The notes under the pieces were generated by a model. It was not told the DNA's origin and searched no databases. It was given only the letters and a program-made list of their open reading frames with translations. The position numbers and the translations under genes are program-made. Positions 1 through 11,878 of a stretch of 64,000 bases of DNA are shown here, in pieces. Position 1 is the stretch's first letter. Every line of letters begins with the position of its first letter. The DNA comes from Nannobrachium achirus (taxonomy: Eukaryota; Chordata; Actinopteri; Myctophiformes; Myctophidae): positions 62,091,059 to 62,155,058 of the forward strand of contig OY997647.1 in the NCBI GenBank assembly GCA_963921795.1, written 5' to 3'.

Positions 1-1460
1 CCACTCATTGTTATTGGACTTCAGCACTATTATTATTATTATTATTCTTCCGCCACTTTTGCTCTAGCGGCTAGACCGTGCAGTCGCTTTTTACGAAACT
101 CGGCAGTATGGCAGAGGACTATGCCAAACGGCTAAAACGCGAAGCTCGCAACAATCGGCCAAAGGGTGGCGCTGTAGGAAGCCTTCGAAAGTGCAAACTT
201 TGAACTGGTGTAGCTCTTGCCCTGTTTCAGGTACAGCAATGAAACCTGTATACACTTATGGGTCTCCTCATGCCGAACAACTTTTACGCTCTGACTTTTG
301 ACCTCTGACCTTTACCTCTCCCACAATTTTGAATTATATGAAAAACAGTCAAAATCTATCTCCTCCTGGGATTTTCGCGTAACGTGCGCAAAACTTTTTT
401 TACATGAACTTTGGACCAACACGGTCATCGCACAGCGGCCGGATTTTCTTTAAAGCGAAACATTATTTTTTAATAATTAACCGTATAATGCAGTTTCATG
501 CAAATTATTCTTCTGCCTCTAAATCATACATGCAAAGTGACACGTTCATGGCAGTATGGCAGAGGACTATGCCAAACGGCTAAAACGCGAAGCTCGCAAC
601 AATCGGCCAAAGGGTGGCGCTGTAGGAAGCCTTCGAAAGTGCAAACTTTGAACTGGTGTAGCTCATGCCCTGTTTCAGGTACAGCAATGAAACCTGTATA
701 CACGTATGCGTCTCCTCATGCCGAACAACTTTTACGCTCTGACTTTTGACCTCTGACCTTTACCTCTCCCACAATTTTGAATTATATGAAAAACAGTCAA
801 AATCTATCTCCTCCTGGGATTTTCGCGTAACGTGCGCGAAACTTTTTGTACATGAACTTTGGACCAACACGGTCATCGCACAGCGGCCGGATTTTCTTTA
901 AAGCGAAACATTATTTTTTAATAATTCACTCAATGTTGCAGTTTTATGCAAATTATTCTTCTGCCTCTAAATCATACATGCAAAGTGACACGTTCATGGC
1001 ATTTGGCAAATATGTCGAGGGTTAGTCCAAATATCACTGAAAGCAATCTTACTCCAATTGGCCAAAGGGGGGCGCTATACGAAGCGTTTGAAAACTCAAA
1101 CTTTAAAGGGGCATAAGTCATGCCTCGTTTTGTTTGAAGACATGCAACTTGCTTACACGCGTGCCTTGACTCAAGCTGAAGACATCTGTGTCTTTGTTAA
1201 GTAAGCTCCGCCCTTCGATTTTCCGCCTTTTGGAGCAGTTCGTAAAACACTTAAACCATCTTTTATTCCGGAACTTTCGCGTCACGTGCACAGAACTTTT
1301 TTTACATGAACTTTGGACCAATATCTAAAGATCTGTCAGATCGGATTTTTTAAAAATTGAAACATGCTTTTTTAATAATTCTATCAACATTGCAAGTTTT
1401 ATGCAAATTATTCTTCTGCTTCTAAAACAAACATTTAAAGTAATATTTTCTCACTGTGCA

Positions 1461-1540
1461 GAGCTGTGCATAGCTCACATGGTAAGGCCTTTGTCTATCA
1501 TTCCAGAAGTCCCCTGTTCAAGCCTTACCTCATGCATTTA
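1461..1540 (+). repeat. Degenerate tRNA-like (SINE head) sequence
   Basis: TAGCTCACATGGTAAGG resembles a tRNA D-arm/box A. TGTTCAAGCC, about 40 nt later, resembles box B. Spacing fits a tRNA-derived SINE head. It sits exactly where unit A departs from units B and C. No acceptor stem is evident, so this is not a functional tRNA. Confidence 0.4.
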
Positions 1541-1632
1541 AAATACATTTTACAACATTTTGCCGTGAAAACCCTGGTACTGCAACTGAACATGGCAACC
1601 CGACCAAACATGGCAACCTTCTTAAGCAAGGG

Positions 1633-2740
1633 TATAAATAGTGGTTGAGTTGAGGCCACTCCCCCCCTCTCAGATTGTTTGAAGCCGCATGGTGCTGGTG
1701 GTTGCTGCTACTCACTGCTACATTATGCAGCAGCTGCAGGTCTGTACACTGTTCATTATTCCAACAACTATTCCAATTTCTAACAGTTTCATTCATTATA
1801 CTTACCCATACTATAATTTGTCTTTTAGATTTACCTCACCTGAACATACCTACCTGATCCACTCGATACACTGGCTGTGTATGATGGAGGAACAATGTGT
1901 CACTTGGTAAGCTGACCATGTGCTCTGAAATGTTATGTTGTTTTTGGTTTTGGTATCTAAATGTTAAACGATTTCTTTTGGAATGTAATGCTTGTATGTT
2001 AGCTGCAACGTTGATTATTGAATTGATGTATTTTGAGTTTAATGCCAATGCCTAGTTGGGGAGATTAATGGAATTATTTTGTTTCAAGCCTGTAGTGCAG
2101 CAGATTATTTGAATTTGTTGTTTTTCTATTCATTTGGCCTTTTTCTTTGATCCAGGCCAGGTTTATTGCCTAGAACTGAATATGAAAGATGGCGAGCCTG
2201 CAGAAAGACTGACACAATCCTGTCTGACCTATGGTTATGGGTAGGAAAAAGCAGCCGCAGTGACACTCATTCCTAGTTTGATTTGATTTTGAAGTAATGA
2301 CTTTGAGTTTCTTTATAAAGTAATGATGTTTGAGTGCATTCATTTATTCGTTTATTGTTTCAAACCATGCAGGGGAAGCTCAGCCTCACACCTGAAGCCC
2401 ATCTGACAATCAGCTGACAATCAGTACCAGCTCCCAGATTGCTTCATTGAAGCCAAAGAACGGCAGTGTAAGTGGGTTCATTATTCTGAATTGTGTGGAA
2501 CGGGCAGATTGAACACCTCTTCTCTAACTTGTGGCTCAACTGTAATTATTCTGAAGCTCACCTCATTTCTCTCTCCCTCCCCCACCTAGGCTGGCTGGGT
2601 TCCAACACCCCCCAATTGGAATCCATAGTCTGCTCTGCCCACAGGACGGCAGCCCCATGTGAGCGCCTAAAGTTCCAAGTTTTGACCCCCAGCCGCCTTC
2701 CCCTCAACGTTTTTCAATAAAAACAATTTAAGTTTAGTTA
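1633..2740 (+). other. Putative spliced transcription unit (possible lncRNA or small gene)
   Basis: A TATAAAT box lies at 1,633-1,639. It is followed by canonical splice signals: donor GTAAGC at 1,907; acceptor AG before 2,156; donor GTAGGA at 2,241; acceptor before 2,373; donor GTAAGT at 2,468; acceptor CCTAG before 2,590; then AATAAA at 2,716-2,721. Predicted exons are about 1,660-1,906, 2,156-2,240, 2,373-2,467 and 2,590 to about 2,740. An ORF from the ATG at 1,689 can read through the first junction and stop in exon 3, giving roughly 105-110 residues, but it resembles no family I know. A non-coding transcript or a transposon-borne gene is equally possible. Confidence 0.4.
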
Positions 2741-2884
2741 AGTCTGACTCTGCTAGCCACTTACAGAAAATAATGCTGCCAAATATTTTGCAATTGCAAA
2801 TCCTTTGTGTAAATAAACTGAAATTCATACTATTGCATGACTATTTCTTTATCATGTTTCACAAGCATCTGGGTCTACAATGCC

Positions 2885-3230
2885 AGGGGTGTAAAAGTAA
2901 CTGAGTACATTTACTCAAATACTATCCTTAGTATAATTTTGAGGTATTTTATACTTCACTTGTATAGTCTTACTTCTAGGCTACTCCAGTAAATGCTCAT
3001 GCGTTGCATTGCATTGTGAGCTTGTAGATCTGCTATTTTCAAAAAAATTCAAGTTGATGCCAATACCTTCGTACTTTTATTCAGTATTACTATTTATCTC
3101 TATATATTCATGTTATTCCTGGCACCGCCCCTGTTATCCTGTTCATATCCTGAAAAAGGCGGGGGCTGAAAAAGCTGTCCTGAAAAACATCATTTGATTT
3201 CCTGTTGTCCTTGCATTAAAGTGTCAGTAG
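2885..3230 (+). repeat. Fragment of a common fish interspersed repeat
   Basis: The text AACTGAGTACATTTACTC followed by an ACTTTTA-rich stretch belongs to a widespread teleost repeat. The same family recurs around 21,940-22,140, 23,825-23,852 and 24,914-25,080. The copy carries one arm of the palindrome family at 3,001-3,040. Confidence 0.55.
3001..3040 (+). repeat. Palindrome-family half copy (right arm)
   Basis: GTGAGCTTGTAGATCTGC followed by TATTTTC is the right arm of the dispersed palindrome. The left arm is absent. A second half copy with the same host repeat lies at 21,993-22,035. Confidence 0.6.
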
Positions 3231-3239
3231 TTGGGTTCT

Positions 3240-3712
3240 GGGTTGCCATGTCTGCTTAAGAACTCGGGAACGGGAACAAAAGGCAAAACTCAAGAAAAAG
3301 GCAAAAATAACAAACACTGCACTAGGCTATGGGGCCCTTGCAACTCTCACTGAGATTTGTTCATCTTGCTCTGCAGCTATAGACAGAAAATCACACAAAT
3401 CAGTACACAGTATCTCTACAGTGATGTGATCATGACGGATTTGTCCGATATCATATTCTATCTAATTGGCTAAAATTGAATTCCAAGGTTTGCAGGATTG
3501 CTCCTTTTTGAACAAATTGTCTCAAACGCAGCCTGCTATGTGTGTGAGATTTTGCACACACATTCCCACTAGGCCAAGGAACAGATGCCACCCTTCTCAC
3601 ATTGGCCTGTTATAGAGTCACCAGTGGGCCAAAAAAAACACCTGACCTGTTCGGAAGAACACTGCTTCTAGCTTTTGCCTTGGCCACTTTATCGCTGCTT
3701 GCAGCTATATTT
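3240..3712 (+). repeat. Conserved terminal block of the macro-unit
   Basis: This block is repeated near 7,320-7,860 and 11,255-11,777 with only scattered changes: the stretches around ATCACACAAATCAGTACACA, GGTTTGCAGGATTGCTCC and CTTGGCCACTTTATCGCTGC. I see no gene in it. Confidence 0.75.
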
Positions 3713-5294
3713 ATTATTATTATTCTTCCGCCACTTTTGCTCTAGCGGCTAGACCGTGCAGTCGCTTTTTACGAAACTCGGCAGTATGGCAGAGGACTAT
3801 GCCAAACGGCTAAAACGCGAAGCTCGCAACAATCGGCCAAAGGGTGGCGCTGTAGGAAGCCTTCGAAAGTGCAAACTTTGAACTGGTGTAGCTCATGCCC
3901 TGTTTCAGGTACAGCAATGAAACCTGTATACACTTATGCGTCTCCTCATGCCGAACAACTTTTACGCTCTGACTTTTGACCTCTGACCTTTACCTCTCCC
4001 ACAATTTTGAATTATATGAAAAACAGTCAAAATCTATCTCCTCCTGGGATTTTCGCGTAACGTGCGCGAAACTTTTTTTACATGAACTTTGGACCAACAC
4101 GGTCATCGCACAGCGGCCGGATTTTCTTTAAAGCGAAACATTATTTTTTAATAATTAACCGTATAATGCAGTTTCATGCAAATTATTCTTCTGCCTCTAA
4201 ATCATACATGCAAAGTGACACGTTCATGGCAGTATGGCAGAGGACTATGCCAAACGGCTAAAACGCGAAGCTCGCAACAATCGGCCAAAGGGTGGCGCTG
4301 TAGGAAGCCTTCGAAAGTGCAAACTTTGAACTGGTGTAGCTCATGCCCTGTTTCAGGTACAGCAATGAAACCTGTATACACGTATGCGTCTCCTCATGCC
4401 GAACAACTTTTACGCTCTGACTTTTGACCTCTGACCTTTACCTCTCCCACAATTTTGAATTATATGAAAAACAGTCAAAATCTATCTCCTCCTGGGATTT
4501 TCGCGTAACGTGCGCAAAACCTTTTTTACATGAACTTTGGACCAACACGGTCATCGCACAGCGGCCGGATTTTCTTTAAAGCGAAACATTATTTTTTAAT
4601 AATTCACTCAATGTTGCAGTTTTATGCAAATTATTCTTCTGCCTCTAAATCATACATGCAAAGTGACACGTTCATAGCATTTGGCAAATATGTAGAGGGT
4701 TAGTCCAAATATCACTGAAAGCAATCTTACTCCAATTGGCCAAAGGGGGGCGCTATACGAAGCGTTTGAAAACTCAAACTTTAAAGGGGCATAAGTCATG
4801 CCTCGTTTCGTTTGAAGACATGCAACTTGCTTACACGCGTGCCTTGACTCAAGCGGAAGACATCTGTGTCTTTGTTAAGTAAGCTCCGCCCTTAGATTTT
4901 CCGCAATTTTGAGCAGTTTGTAAAACACTTAAACCCGCTTTTATTCCGGAACTTTCGCGTCACGTGCACAGAACTTTTTTTACATGAACTTTGGACCAAT
5001 GCCTAAAGATCTGTCAGATCGCTTTTTTTTTTTATTGAAACATGCTTTTTTAATAATTCAATCAACATTGCAAGTCAACATTGCAAATTATTCTTCTGCC
5101 TCTAAAACATACATGCAAAATAAAATTTCATGATGAACTACTATAGAGGGTTAGTCCAAATATCACTGAAACCAATCTTACCCCAATTGGCCAAAGGGGG
5201 GCGTTATATCATTTTGAAAGAAGGCGTCAAGTACATTACATGAAACTTTTTTTGTTCTTATCTTTTTTTTTTTTAATGACAGGTCCATTATGTG

Positions 5295-5370
5295 TGACTG
5301 CTGTAGTGTAGTGGTCAGTGCCTGTGCCTGATATTCGGATGGTTGTGAGTTCGAACCCCACGTTGGGTAG
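5295..5370 (+). repeat. tRNA-like SINE head, type 1
   Basis: Box A TAGTGTAGTGG and box B GTTCGAACCCC are both close to the RNA polymerase III consensus and correctly spaced. The upstream sequence AAATGACAGGTCC and the downstream GTTGATGTTAACATCCTGG are shared by all type 1 copies. Confidence 0.7.
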
Positions 5371-5644
5371 AGTTGATGTTAACATCCTGGATGCCCATGG
5401 CATGTGTGTATGTCAAACTCTTTAATGTTGACACGTCTGATCTCACTCCAGATCACATTCATGTTTAAAATGAGCCCTTCTCTACCGGCCGTTTTGAGTA
5501 AAAGAAAATATGATCACTCGAAAATGTTTCACCCCAAGATTGATTTCACCCCAAGCCTCCAAAATATAAAATAGAAATCAATAAAATCAAGGCACTCAGC
5601 CTACATAGAACTTTTTTTTTAAACAAACATGGTTAACAGATCCT

Positions 5645-5717
5645 GTGGCTGCCTAGTGTAGTGGTCAGGGCACATGCCTTACATGCAGAAGCTCGTTGGA
5701 TCGAATCCCACCTGGGG
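5645..5717 (+). repeat. tRNA-like SINE head, type 2
   Basis: Box A TAGTGTAGTGG and box B GGATCGAATCCC. It is preceded by ACATGGTTAACAGATCCTG in several copies. Its anticodon-arm region differs from type 1, so this is a distinct head and not a simple tandem copy. Confidence 0.65.
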
Positions 5718-5831
5718 CTTGTATAAGCATAAAACCATGACATAAATCCTGAAACCTGAACCAAGCATTATACTACAAACTGTGATGTCTACACCTATGT
5801 TGTGATTTCCAAGGATTGCAATGATACCATG

Positions 5832-6160
5832 TACCAGCTCAGTGGTCTAGTGGTTTGAGTGTCTGCCCTGAGACTGGGAGATCTGGGTTCAAACCCGGGT
5901 CGCGTCATACCAAAGATTCTAAAAAATGGGACCCAGTTCCTCCCTGCTTGAAACTCAACATCTAGGGTTGGATTGGGGGTAACTCCCTGCGACATACTAG
6001 TGTCATGACCAGGGGGTGTACTTGTACAACAAGTTACCTTGCGCTACAGAAACAGGAGATAGGCTCCTGCCCTATGAGATTCATAGCCTGGCCGATTCAT
6101 ATGGTCTTCATAGCTCAGCCAGGCTTACTATGTACATCATCAAACTGTCCAGGTGCATAG
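5832..6160 (+). repeat. tRNA-derived SINE, type 3, with body
   Basis: Box A TGGTCTAGTGG and box B GGTTCAAACCC sit in a T-arm-like stem. The body continues through GGGACCCAGTTCCTCCC and GAAACAGGAGATAGGCTCC, which I recognise as a widespread teleost SINE type. The reverse strand gives a spurious protein containing GFEPRSP, a well-known SINE artefact. Confidence 0.75.
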
Positions 6161-6332
6161 TATCACAGTTTTCTTTTTATGTCTGTTGCATATAGGCCTA
6201 CAGTCTTTTGCATACATGTTGTGTAGAGGCCAATTTGTGCTTTTACCTATAACCACCGATTAGTGTAAAACTTTGTATGCATGAAACTTTTTCTTTTTTT
6301 TTCTTTTTTTTTAAATGACAGGTCCTTTATGC

Positions 6333-6405
6333 GTGACTACCGTAGTGTAGTGGTCAGTGCCTGTGCCTGATATACGGATGGTTGTGAGCTCAAACCCCAC
6401 GTCGG
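6333..6405 (+). repeat. tRNA-like SINE head, type 1
   Basis: Second cluster of unit B. Box A TAGTGTAGTGG and box B GCTCAAACCCC. Flanks match the copy at 5,295. Confidence 0.65.
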
Positions 6406-6718
6406 GTTGAGTTGATGTTAACATCCTGGATGCCCATGGCATGTGCGTATGTCAAACTCTTTAATGTTGACACGTCTGATCTAACTCCAATTCACGTTCA
6501 TGTTTAAAATGAGCCCTTCTCTAACAGCCGTTTTTTTTCTGTTCTGAGTAAAAGAAAATATGATCACTCGAAAATGTCAGAAATACATACAATAGATTAC
6601 ATTTACTCAGATTGATTTCACCCCAAGCCTCCAAAATATAAAAAAGAAATCAATAAAATCAAGGCACTCAGCCTACATAGAACTTTTTTTTAAAACAAAC
6701 ATGGCTAACAGATTCTGT

Positions 6719-6789
6719 GGCTGCCTAGTGTAGTGGTCAGGGCATATGCCTTTCATGCAGAAGGTCGTTGGATCGAATCCCGCCTGGGG
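6719..6789 (+). repeat. tRNA-like SINE head, type 2
   Basis: Second cluster of unit B. Box A TAGTGTAGTGG and box B GGATCGAATCCC are intact. Confidence 0.65.
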
Positions 6790-7021
6790 TTTATATAAGC
6801 GTAAAACCGTGATATTTGGTACACTTCACAGTTTGGTTCCTTGAACAATGTCTGATATGGAGCCTTCCTAAAAATGTCCCCCAACCCCCCTTGATGCGTA
6901 TTTTAATATCCGCCATTACTAAATAATGTATTTTGCATCATAAATCCTGAAACAAGCATTATAATACAAACTGTCATGTCTACACCTATGTTGTGATTTC
7001 CAAGGATTGCAACGACATCAT

Positions 7022-7096
7022 GTACCAGCTCAGTGGCCCAGTGGTTTGAGTGTCTGCCCTGAGACTGAGAGATCCAGGTTCAAACCCCGGTCATGT
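7022..7096 (+). repeat. tRNA-like SINE head, type 3 (truncated body)
   Basis: Box B GGTTCAAACCCC is present. The SINE body is cut soon after CATACCAAAGATTC and joins directly to TATAGGCATACGG, so most of the body seen at 5,900-6,160 is deleted. Confidence 0.6.
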
Positions 7097-9432
7097 CATA
7101 CCAAAGATTCTATATAGGCATACGGTCTTTTGCATACATGTTGTGTAGAGGCCAATTTGTGCTTTTACCTATAACCACCGATTAGTTTAAAACTTTGTAT
7201 GCACACTTCCCAGAGGCCAAGGAAAAACCTGTGCCCTGCATTTTTCACATCTGCCATTTATAGCGCCACCAGAAGGCCAACTTACAGTATGTAAAACACA
7301 TTCTTCGATATTACTCCTTCAGATTTTATCCGAAAATCACACAAATCAGTACACAGTATCTCTACAGTGATGTAATCATGACGGATTTGTCAGATATCAT
7401 ATTCTATCTAATTGGCTAACATTGAATTCCAAGGTTTGCAGGATTGCTCCTTTTTGAACAAAATGTCTCAAATGCAGCCTGCTATGTGTGTGAGATTTTG
7501 CACACACATTCCCACTAGGCCAAGGAACAGATGCCACCCTTCTCACATTGGCCTGTTATAGCGCCACCAGCGGGTCAATTTTTGCACAACACATTTTTGG
7601 AACAAAATGCTTCAAATCCCGCATGCAGCGTCCGATTGCCGTGAAAGGCCCAAGAACACGTGGCACCCTTTTCACTTTGGCCTATTATAGAGTCACCGCT
7701 AGGCCAAAAAAAACCTACCTGACCTGCCGGAGTCCTGTTCGGAAGAACACTGCTTCCAGTTTTTCTTTGATTTGTTCTTTGCTTTCCCTTGATGCTTTTT
7801 TGCTTTCCTGCTTTTTCTGCCTTGGCCACTTTATCGCTGCTTGCAGCTATATTTATTATTATTATTCCGCCACTTTTGCTCTAGCGGCTAGACCGTGCAG
7901 TCGCTTTTTACGAAACTCGGCAGTATGGCAGAGGACTATGCCAAACGGCTAAAACGCGAAGCTCGCAACAATCGGCCAAAGGGTGGCGCTGTAGGAATCC
8001 TTCGAAAGTGCAAACTTTGAACTGGTGTAGCTCATGCCCTGTTTCAGGTACAGCAATGAAACCTGTATACACTTATGCGTCTCCTCATGCCGAACAACTT
8101 TTACGCTCTGACTTTTGACCTCTGACCTTTACCTCTCCCACAATTTTGAATTATATGAAAAACAGTCAAAATCTATCTCCTCCTGGGATTTTCGCGTAAC
8201 GTGCGCAAAACTTTTTTTACATGAACTTTGGACCAACACGGTCATTGCACAGCGGCCGGATTTTCTTTAAAGCGAAACATTATTTTTTAATAATTCACTG
8301 TATAATGCGGTTTCATGCAAATTATTCTTCAGCCTCTAAATCATACATGCAAAGTGACACGTTCATGGCAGTATGGCAGAGGACTATGCCAAACGGCTAA
8401 AACGCGAAGCTCGCAACAATCGGCCAAAGGGTGGCGCTGTAGGAAGCCTTCAAAAGTGCAAACTTTGAACTGGTGTAGCTCATGCCCTGTTTTAGGTACA
8501 GCAATGAAACCTGTATACACTTATGCGTCTACTCATGCCGAACAACTTTTATGCTCTGACTTTTGACCTCTGACCTTTACCTCTCCCACAATTTTGAATT
8601 ATATGAAAAACAGTCAAAATCTATCTCCTCCTGGGATTTTCGCGCAACGTGCGCCAAACTTTTTTTACATGAACTTTGGACCAACACGGTCATCGCACAG
8701 CGGCCGGATTTTCTTTAAAGCGAAACATTATTTTTTAATAATTCACTGTATAATGCAGTTTCATGCAAATTATTCTTCTGCCTCTAAATCATACATGCAA
8801 AGTGACACGTTCATGGCATTTGGCAAATATGTAGAGGGTTAGTCCAAATATCACTGAAAGCAATCTTACTCCAATTGGCCAAAGGGGGGCGCTATACGAA
8901 GCGTTTGAAAACTCAAACTTTAAAGGGGCATAAGTCATGCCTCGTTTTGTTTGAAGACATGCAACTTGGTTACACACGTGCCTTGACTCAAGCGGAAGCC
9001 ATCCGTGTCTTTGTTAAGTACGCTCCGTCCTTAGATTTTCGGCCATTTTGAGCAGTTTGTAAAACACTTAAACCCGCTTTTATTCCGGAACTTTCGCGTC
9101 ACTTGCACGGAACTTTTTTTACATGAACTTTGGACCAATATCTAAAGATGTCAGATCGGATTTTTTTTTAAATTTAAACATGCTTTTTTAATAATTCAAT
9201 GAATATTGCAAGTTTTATGCAAATTATTCTTCTGCCTCTAAAACATACATGCAAAGTAAAATTTTCATGATGAACTACTGTAGAGGGTAAGTCCAAATAT
9301 CACTGAAACCAATCTTACCCCAATTGGCCAAAGGGGGGCGCTATATCATTTTGAAAGAAGGCGTCAAGTACATTACATGAAACTTTTTCTTTTTTCTTTT
9401 CTTTTTCTTTTTAAAATGACAGGTCCATTATG

Positions 9433-9510
9433 TGTGACTGCCGTAGTGTAGTGGTCAGTGCTTGTGCCTGGTATACGGATGGTTGTCAGTTCAAATCCCA
9501 CATCGGGTTG
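9433..9510 (+). repeat. tRNA-like SINE head, type 1
   Basis: Box A TAGTGTAGTGG and box B GTTCAAATCCC. First of three tandem type 1 copies in unit C. Confidence 0.65.
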
Positions 9511-9685
9511 AGTTGATGTTAACATCCTGGATGCCCATGGCATATGTCAAACTCTTTAATGTTGACACGTCTGATCTAACTCCAGATCACGTTCATGTTT
9601 AAAATGAGCCCCACAACTACTGTAGATTTACATGAAACTTTTTCTTTTTTCTTTTCTTTTTTTTTAAATGACAGGTCCATTATGT

Positions 9686-9760
9686 GTTACTGCCGTAGTG
9701 TAGTGGTCAGTACCTGTGCCTGGTATACGGATGGTTGTCAGTTCAAACCCCACGTCGCGT
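9686..9760 (+). repeat. tRNA-like SINE head, type 1
   Basis: Second tandem type 1 copy. Box B GTTCAAACCCC. The T-rich leader (9,630-9,665) is duplicated with it. Confidence 0.65.
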
Positions 9761-10031
9761 TGAGTTGATGTTAACATCCTGGATGCCCATGGCATGTGCA
9801 TATGTCAAACTCTTTAATGTTGACACGTCTGATCTAACTCCAGATCACGTTCATGTTTAAAATGAGCCCCACAACTACTGTAGAGGGTAAGTCCAAATAT
9901 CACTGAAACCAATCTTACCCCAATTGGCCAAAGGGGGGCGCTATATCATTTTGAAAGAAGGCGTCAAGTACATTACATGGAACTTTTTCTTTTTTCTTTT
10001 CTTTTTTTCTTTAAATGACAGGCCCATTATG

Positions 10032-10110
10032 TGTGACTGCCGTAGTGTAGTGGTCAGTGCCTGTGCCTGGTATACGGATGGTTGGCAGTTCAAACCCCAC
10101 GTCAGGTTGA
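10032..10110 (+). repeat. tRNA-like SINE head, type 1
   Basis: Third tandem type 1 copy in unit C, preceded by a new partial 448-bp subunit (GAGGGTAAGTCCAAATATCA). Confidence 0.65.
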
Positions 10111-10404
10111 GTTGATGTTAACATCCTGGATGCCCATGGCATGTGCCTATGTCAAACTCTTTAATGTTGACACGTCTGATCTAACTCCAGATCACGTTCA
10201 TGTTTAAAATGAGCCCTTCTCTATCGGCCGTTTTTTTTTTCTGTTCTGAGTAAAAGAAAATATGATCACTCGACAATGTCAGAAATACTCAGATTACATT
10301 GATTTCACCCCAAGCCTCCAAAATATAAAAAATAAATCAATAAAATCAAGGCACTCAGCCTACATAGAACTTTCTTTTTTTAAACAAACATGGTTAACAG
10401 ATCC

Positions 10405-10480
10405 TGTGGCTGCCTAGTGTAGTGGTCAGGGCATATGCCTTTCATGCAGAAGGTCGTTGGATCGAATCCTGCTTGGGGTT
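10405..10480 (+). repeat. tRNA-like SINE head, type 2
   Basis: Box A TAGTGTAGTGG, box B GGATCGAATCCT. Confidence 0.65.
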
Positions 10481-10710
10481 AAAATAAGCATAATACCATG
10501 ACATTTGGTAGACTTTACAGTTTGGTTCCTTGAACAATGTCTGATATGGAGCCTTCCTATAAATGTCCCCCAACCCACCTTGATGCGTATTTTAATATCC
10601 GCCATTACTAAATAATTTATTTTGCATCATAAATCCTGAAACAAGCATTATAATACAAACTGTCATGTCTACACCTATGTTGTGATTTTCAAGGATTGCA
10701 ATGATATCAT

Positions 10711-11045
10711 GTACCAGCTCCAGTGGCCTAGTGGTTTGAGTGTCTGCCCTGAGACTAGGAGATCCGGGTTCAAACCCGGGTCGCGTCATACCAAAGATTC
10801 TAAAAAATGGGACCCAGTGCCTCCCTGCTTGAAACTCAGCATCAAGGGTTGGATTGGGGGTAACTCCCTGCGACATACTAGCGTCATGTCCAGGGGGTGT
10901 ACTTGTACATCAAGCTGCCTTACGCTACAGAAACAGGAGATAGGCTCCTGCCCTATGAGATTCATAGCCTGGCCGATTCATATGGTCTTCATAGCTCAGC
11001 AAGGCTTACTATGTACATCATCAAACTGTCCAGGTGCATAGTATC
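10711..11045 (+). repeat. tRNA-derived SINE, type 3, with body
   Basis: Best-preserved type 3 copy. The T-arm CCGGG-TTCAAAC-CCGGG pairs perfectly. The body matches 5,900-6,160. Confidence 0.75.
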
Positions 11046-11878
11046 ACAGTTTTTTATGTCTGTTGCATATAGGCCTACAGTCTTTTGCATACATGTTGTG
11101 TAGAGGCTAATTTGTGCTTTTACCTATAACCACCGATTAGTTACTTTGTATGCACACTTCCCAGAGGCCAAGGAAAAACCTGTGCCCTGCATTTTTCACA
11201 TCTGCCATTTATAGCGCCACCAGAAGGCCGACTTACAGTATGTAAAACACATTCTTCGATATTACTCCTTCAGATTTTATCCGAAAATCACACAAATCAG
11301 TACACAGTATCTCTACAGTGTAATCATGACAGATTTGTCAGATATCATATTCTATCTAATTGGCTAACATTGAATTCCAAGGTTTGCAGGATTGCTCCTT
11401 TTTGAACAAAATGTCTCAAATGCAGCCTGCTATTTGTGTGAGATTTTGCACACACATTCCCACTAGGCCAAGGAACAGATTCCACCCTTCTCACATTGGC
11501 CTGTTATAGCGCCACCAGCGGGTCAATTTTTAGAAAAACACACACATGCAGCGTCCGATTGCCGTGAAAGGCCCAAGAACGTGTGGTACCCTTTTCACTT
11601 TGGCCTATTATAGAGTCACCACTCGGCCAAAAAAAACCTACCTGACCTGCCTGAGTCCTGTTCGGAAGAACACTGCTTCTAGTTTTTCTTTGATGTCTTC
11701 TTTGCTTTCCCTTGATGCCTTTTTGCTTTCCTGCTTTTTATGCCTTGGCCACTTTATCGCTGCTTGCAGCTATATTTACTTTATGTTATTGCTCATCCAT
11801 GATCTAATCTTGAAACTTGTTTGCCACTCACTTCTCTTCATTCTTCTGCTTTTCTTTTCCCTCTCCCCTTTCTCCCAG

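Larger units (their letters stand above)
49..3726 (+). repeat. Macrosatellite unit A
   Basis: First of three macro-units, counted from the CTTCCGCC that follows a TTA run. It opens with 448-bp subunits anchored at 103, 551 and 999, and a fourth degenerates at about 1,437. The first two subunits are nearly identical and the third is clearly diverged. After about 1,450 homology to units B and C stops, and an unrelated insert with a possible spliced transcription unit takes over. Homology resumes near 3,380 with the block that ends every unit (GCTGCTTGCAGCTATATTTATT). Small ORFs in the subunits repeat from copy to copy only because the DNA does, and they look non-coding. Confidence 0.85.
3727..7865 (+). 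repeat. Macrosatellite unit B
   Basis: Second macro-unit. The 448-bp subunits are anchored at 3,781, 4,229 and 4,677, with a diverged one from about 5,128. Two successive clusters of three tRNA-like heads follow (5,295-5,906 and 6,333-7,096), then the shared terminal block. No coding frame is longer than about 130 codons, and none is conserved apart from the repeat itself. Confidence 0.85.
7866..11777 (+). repeat. Macrosatellite unit C
   Basis: Third macro-unit. The 448-bp subunits are anchored at 7,920, 8,368 and 8,816, with further diverged ones to about 9,400. Type 1 tRNA-like heads then occur three times (9,433, 9,686, 10,032), each with its T-rich leader, followed by one type 2 and one type 3. 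The terminal block ends at about 11,777, where the TTA run and a further unit are missing. Confidence 0.85.

Noticed and set aside
498..749. 83-codon frame recurring at 4,176 and 8,315
   Set aside because: Recurs only because the 448-bp satellite recurs; no family, no start context, and sibling subunits break it.
5295..10790. Functional tRNA genes
   Set aside because: Box A and B are good but no convincing acceptor stem or anticodon arm; flanks repeat as SINEs.
10592..10876. Minus-strand protein with GFEPGSP motif
   Set aside because: Known artefact of reading a tRNA-derived SINE backwards.
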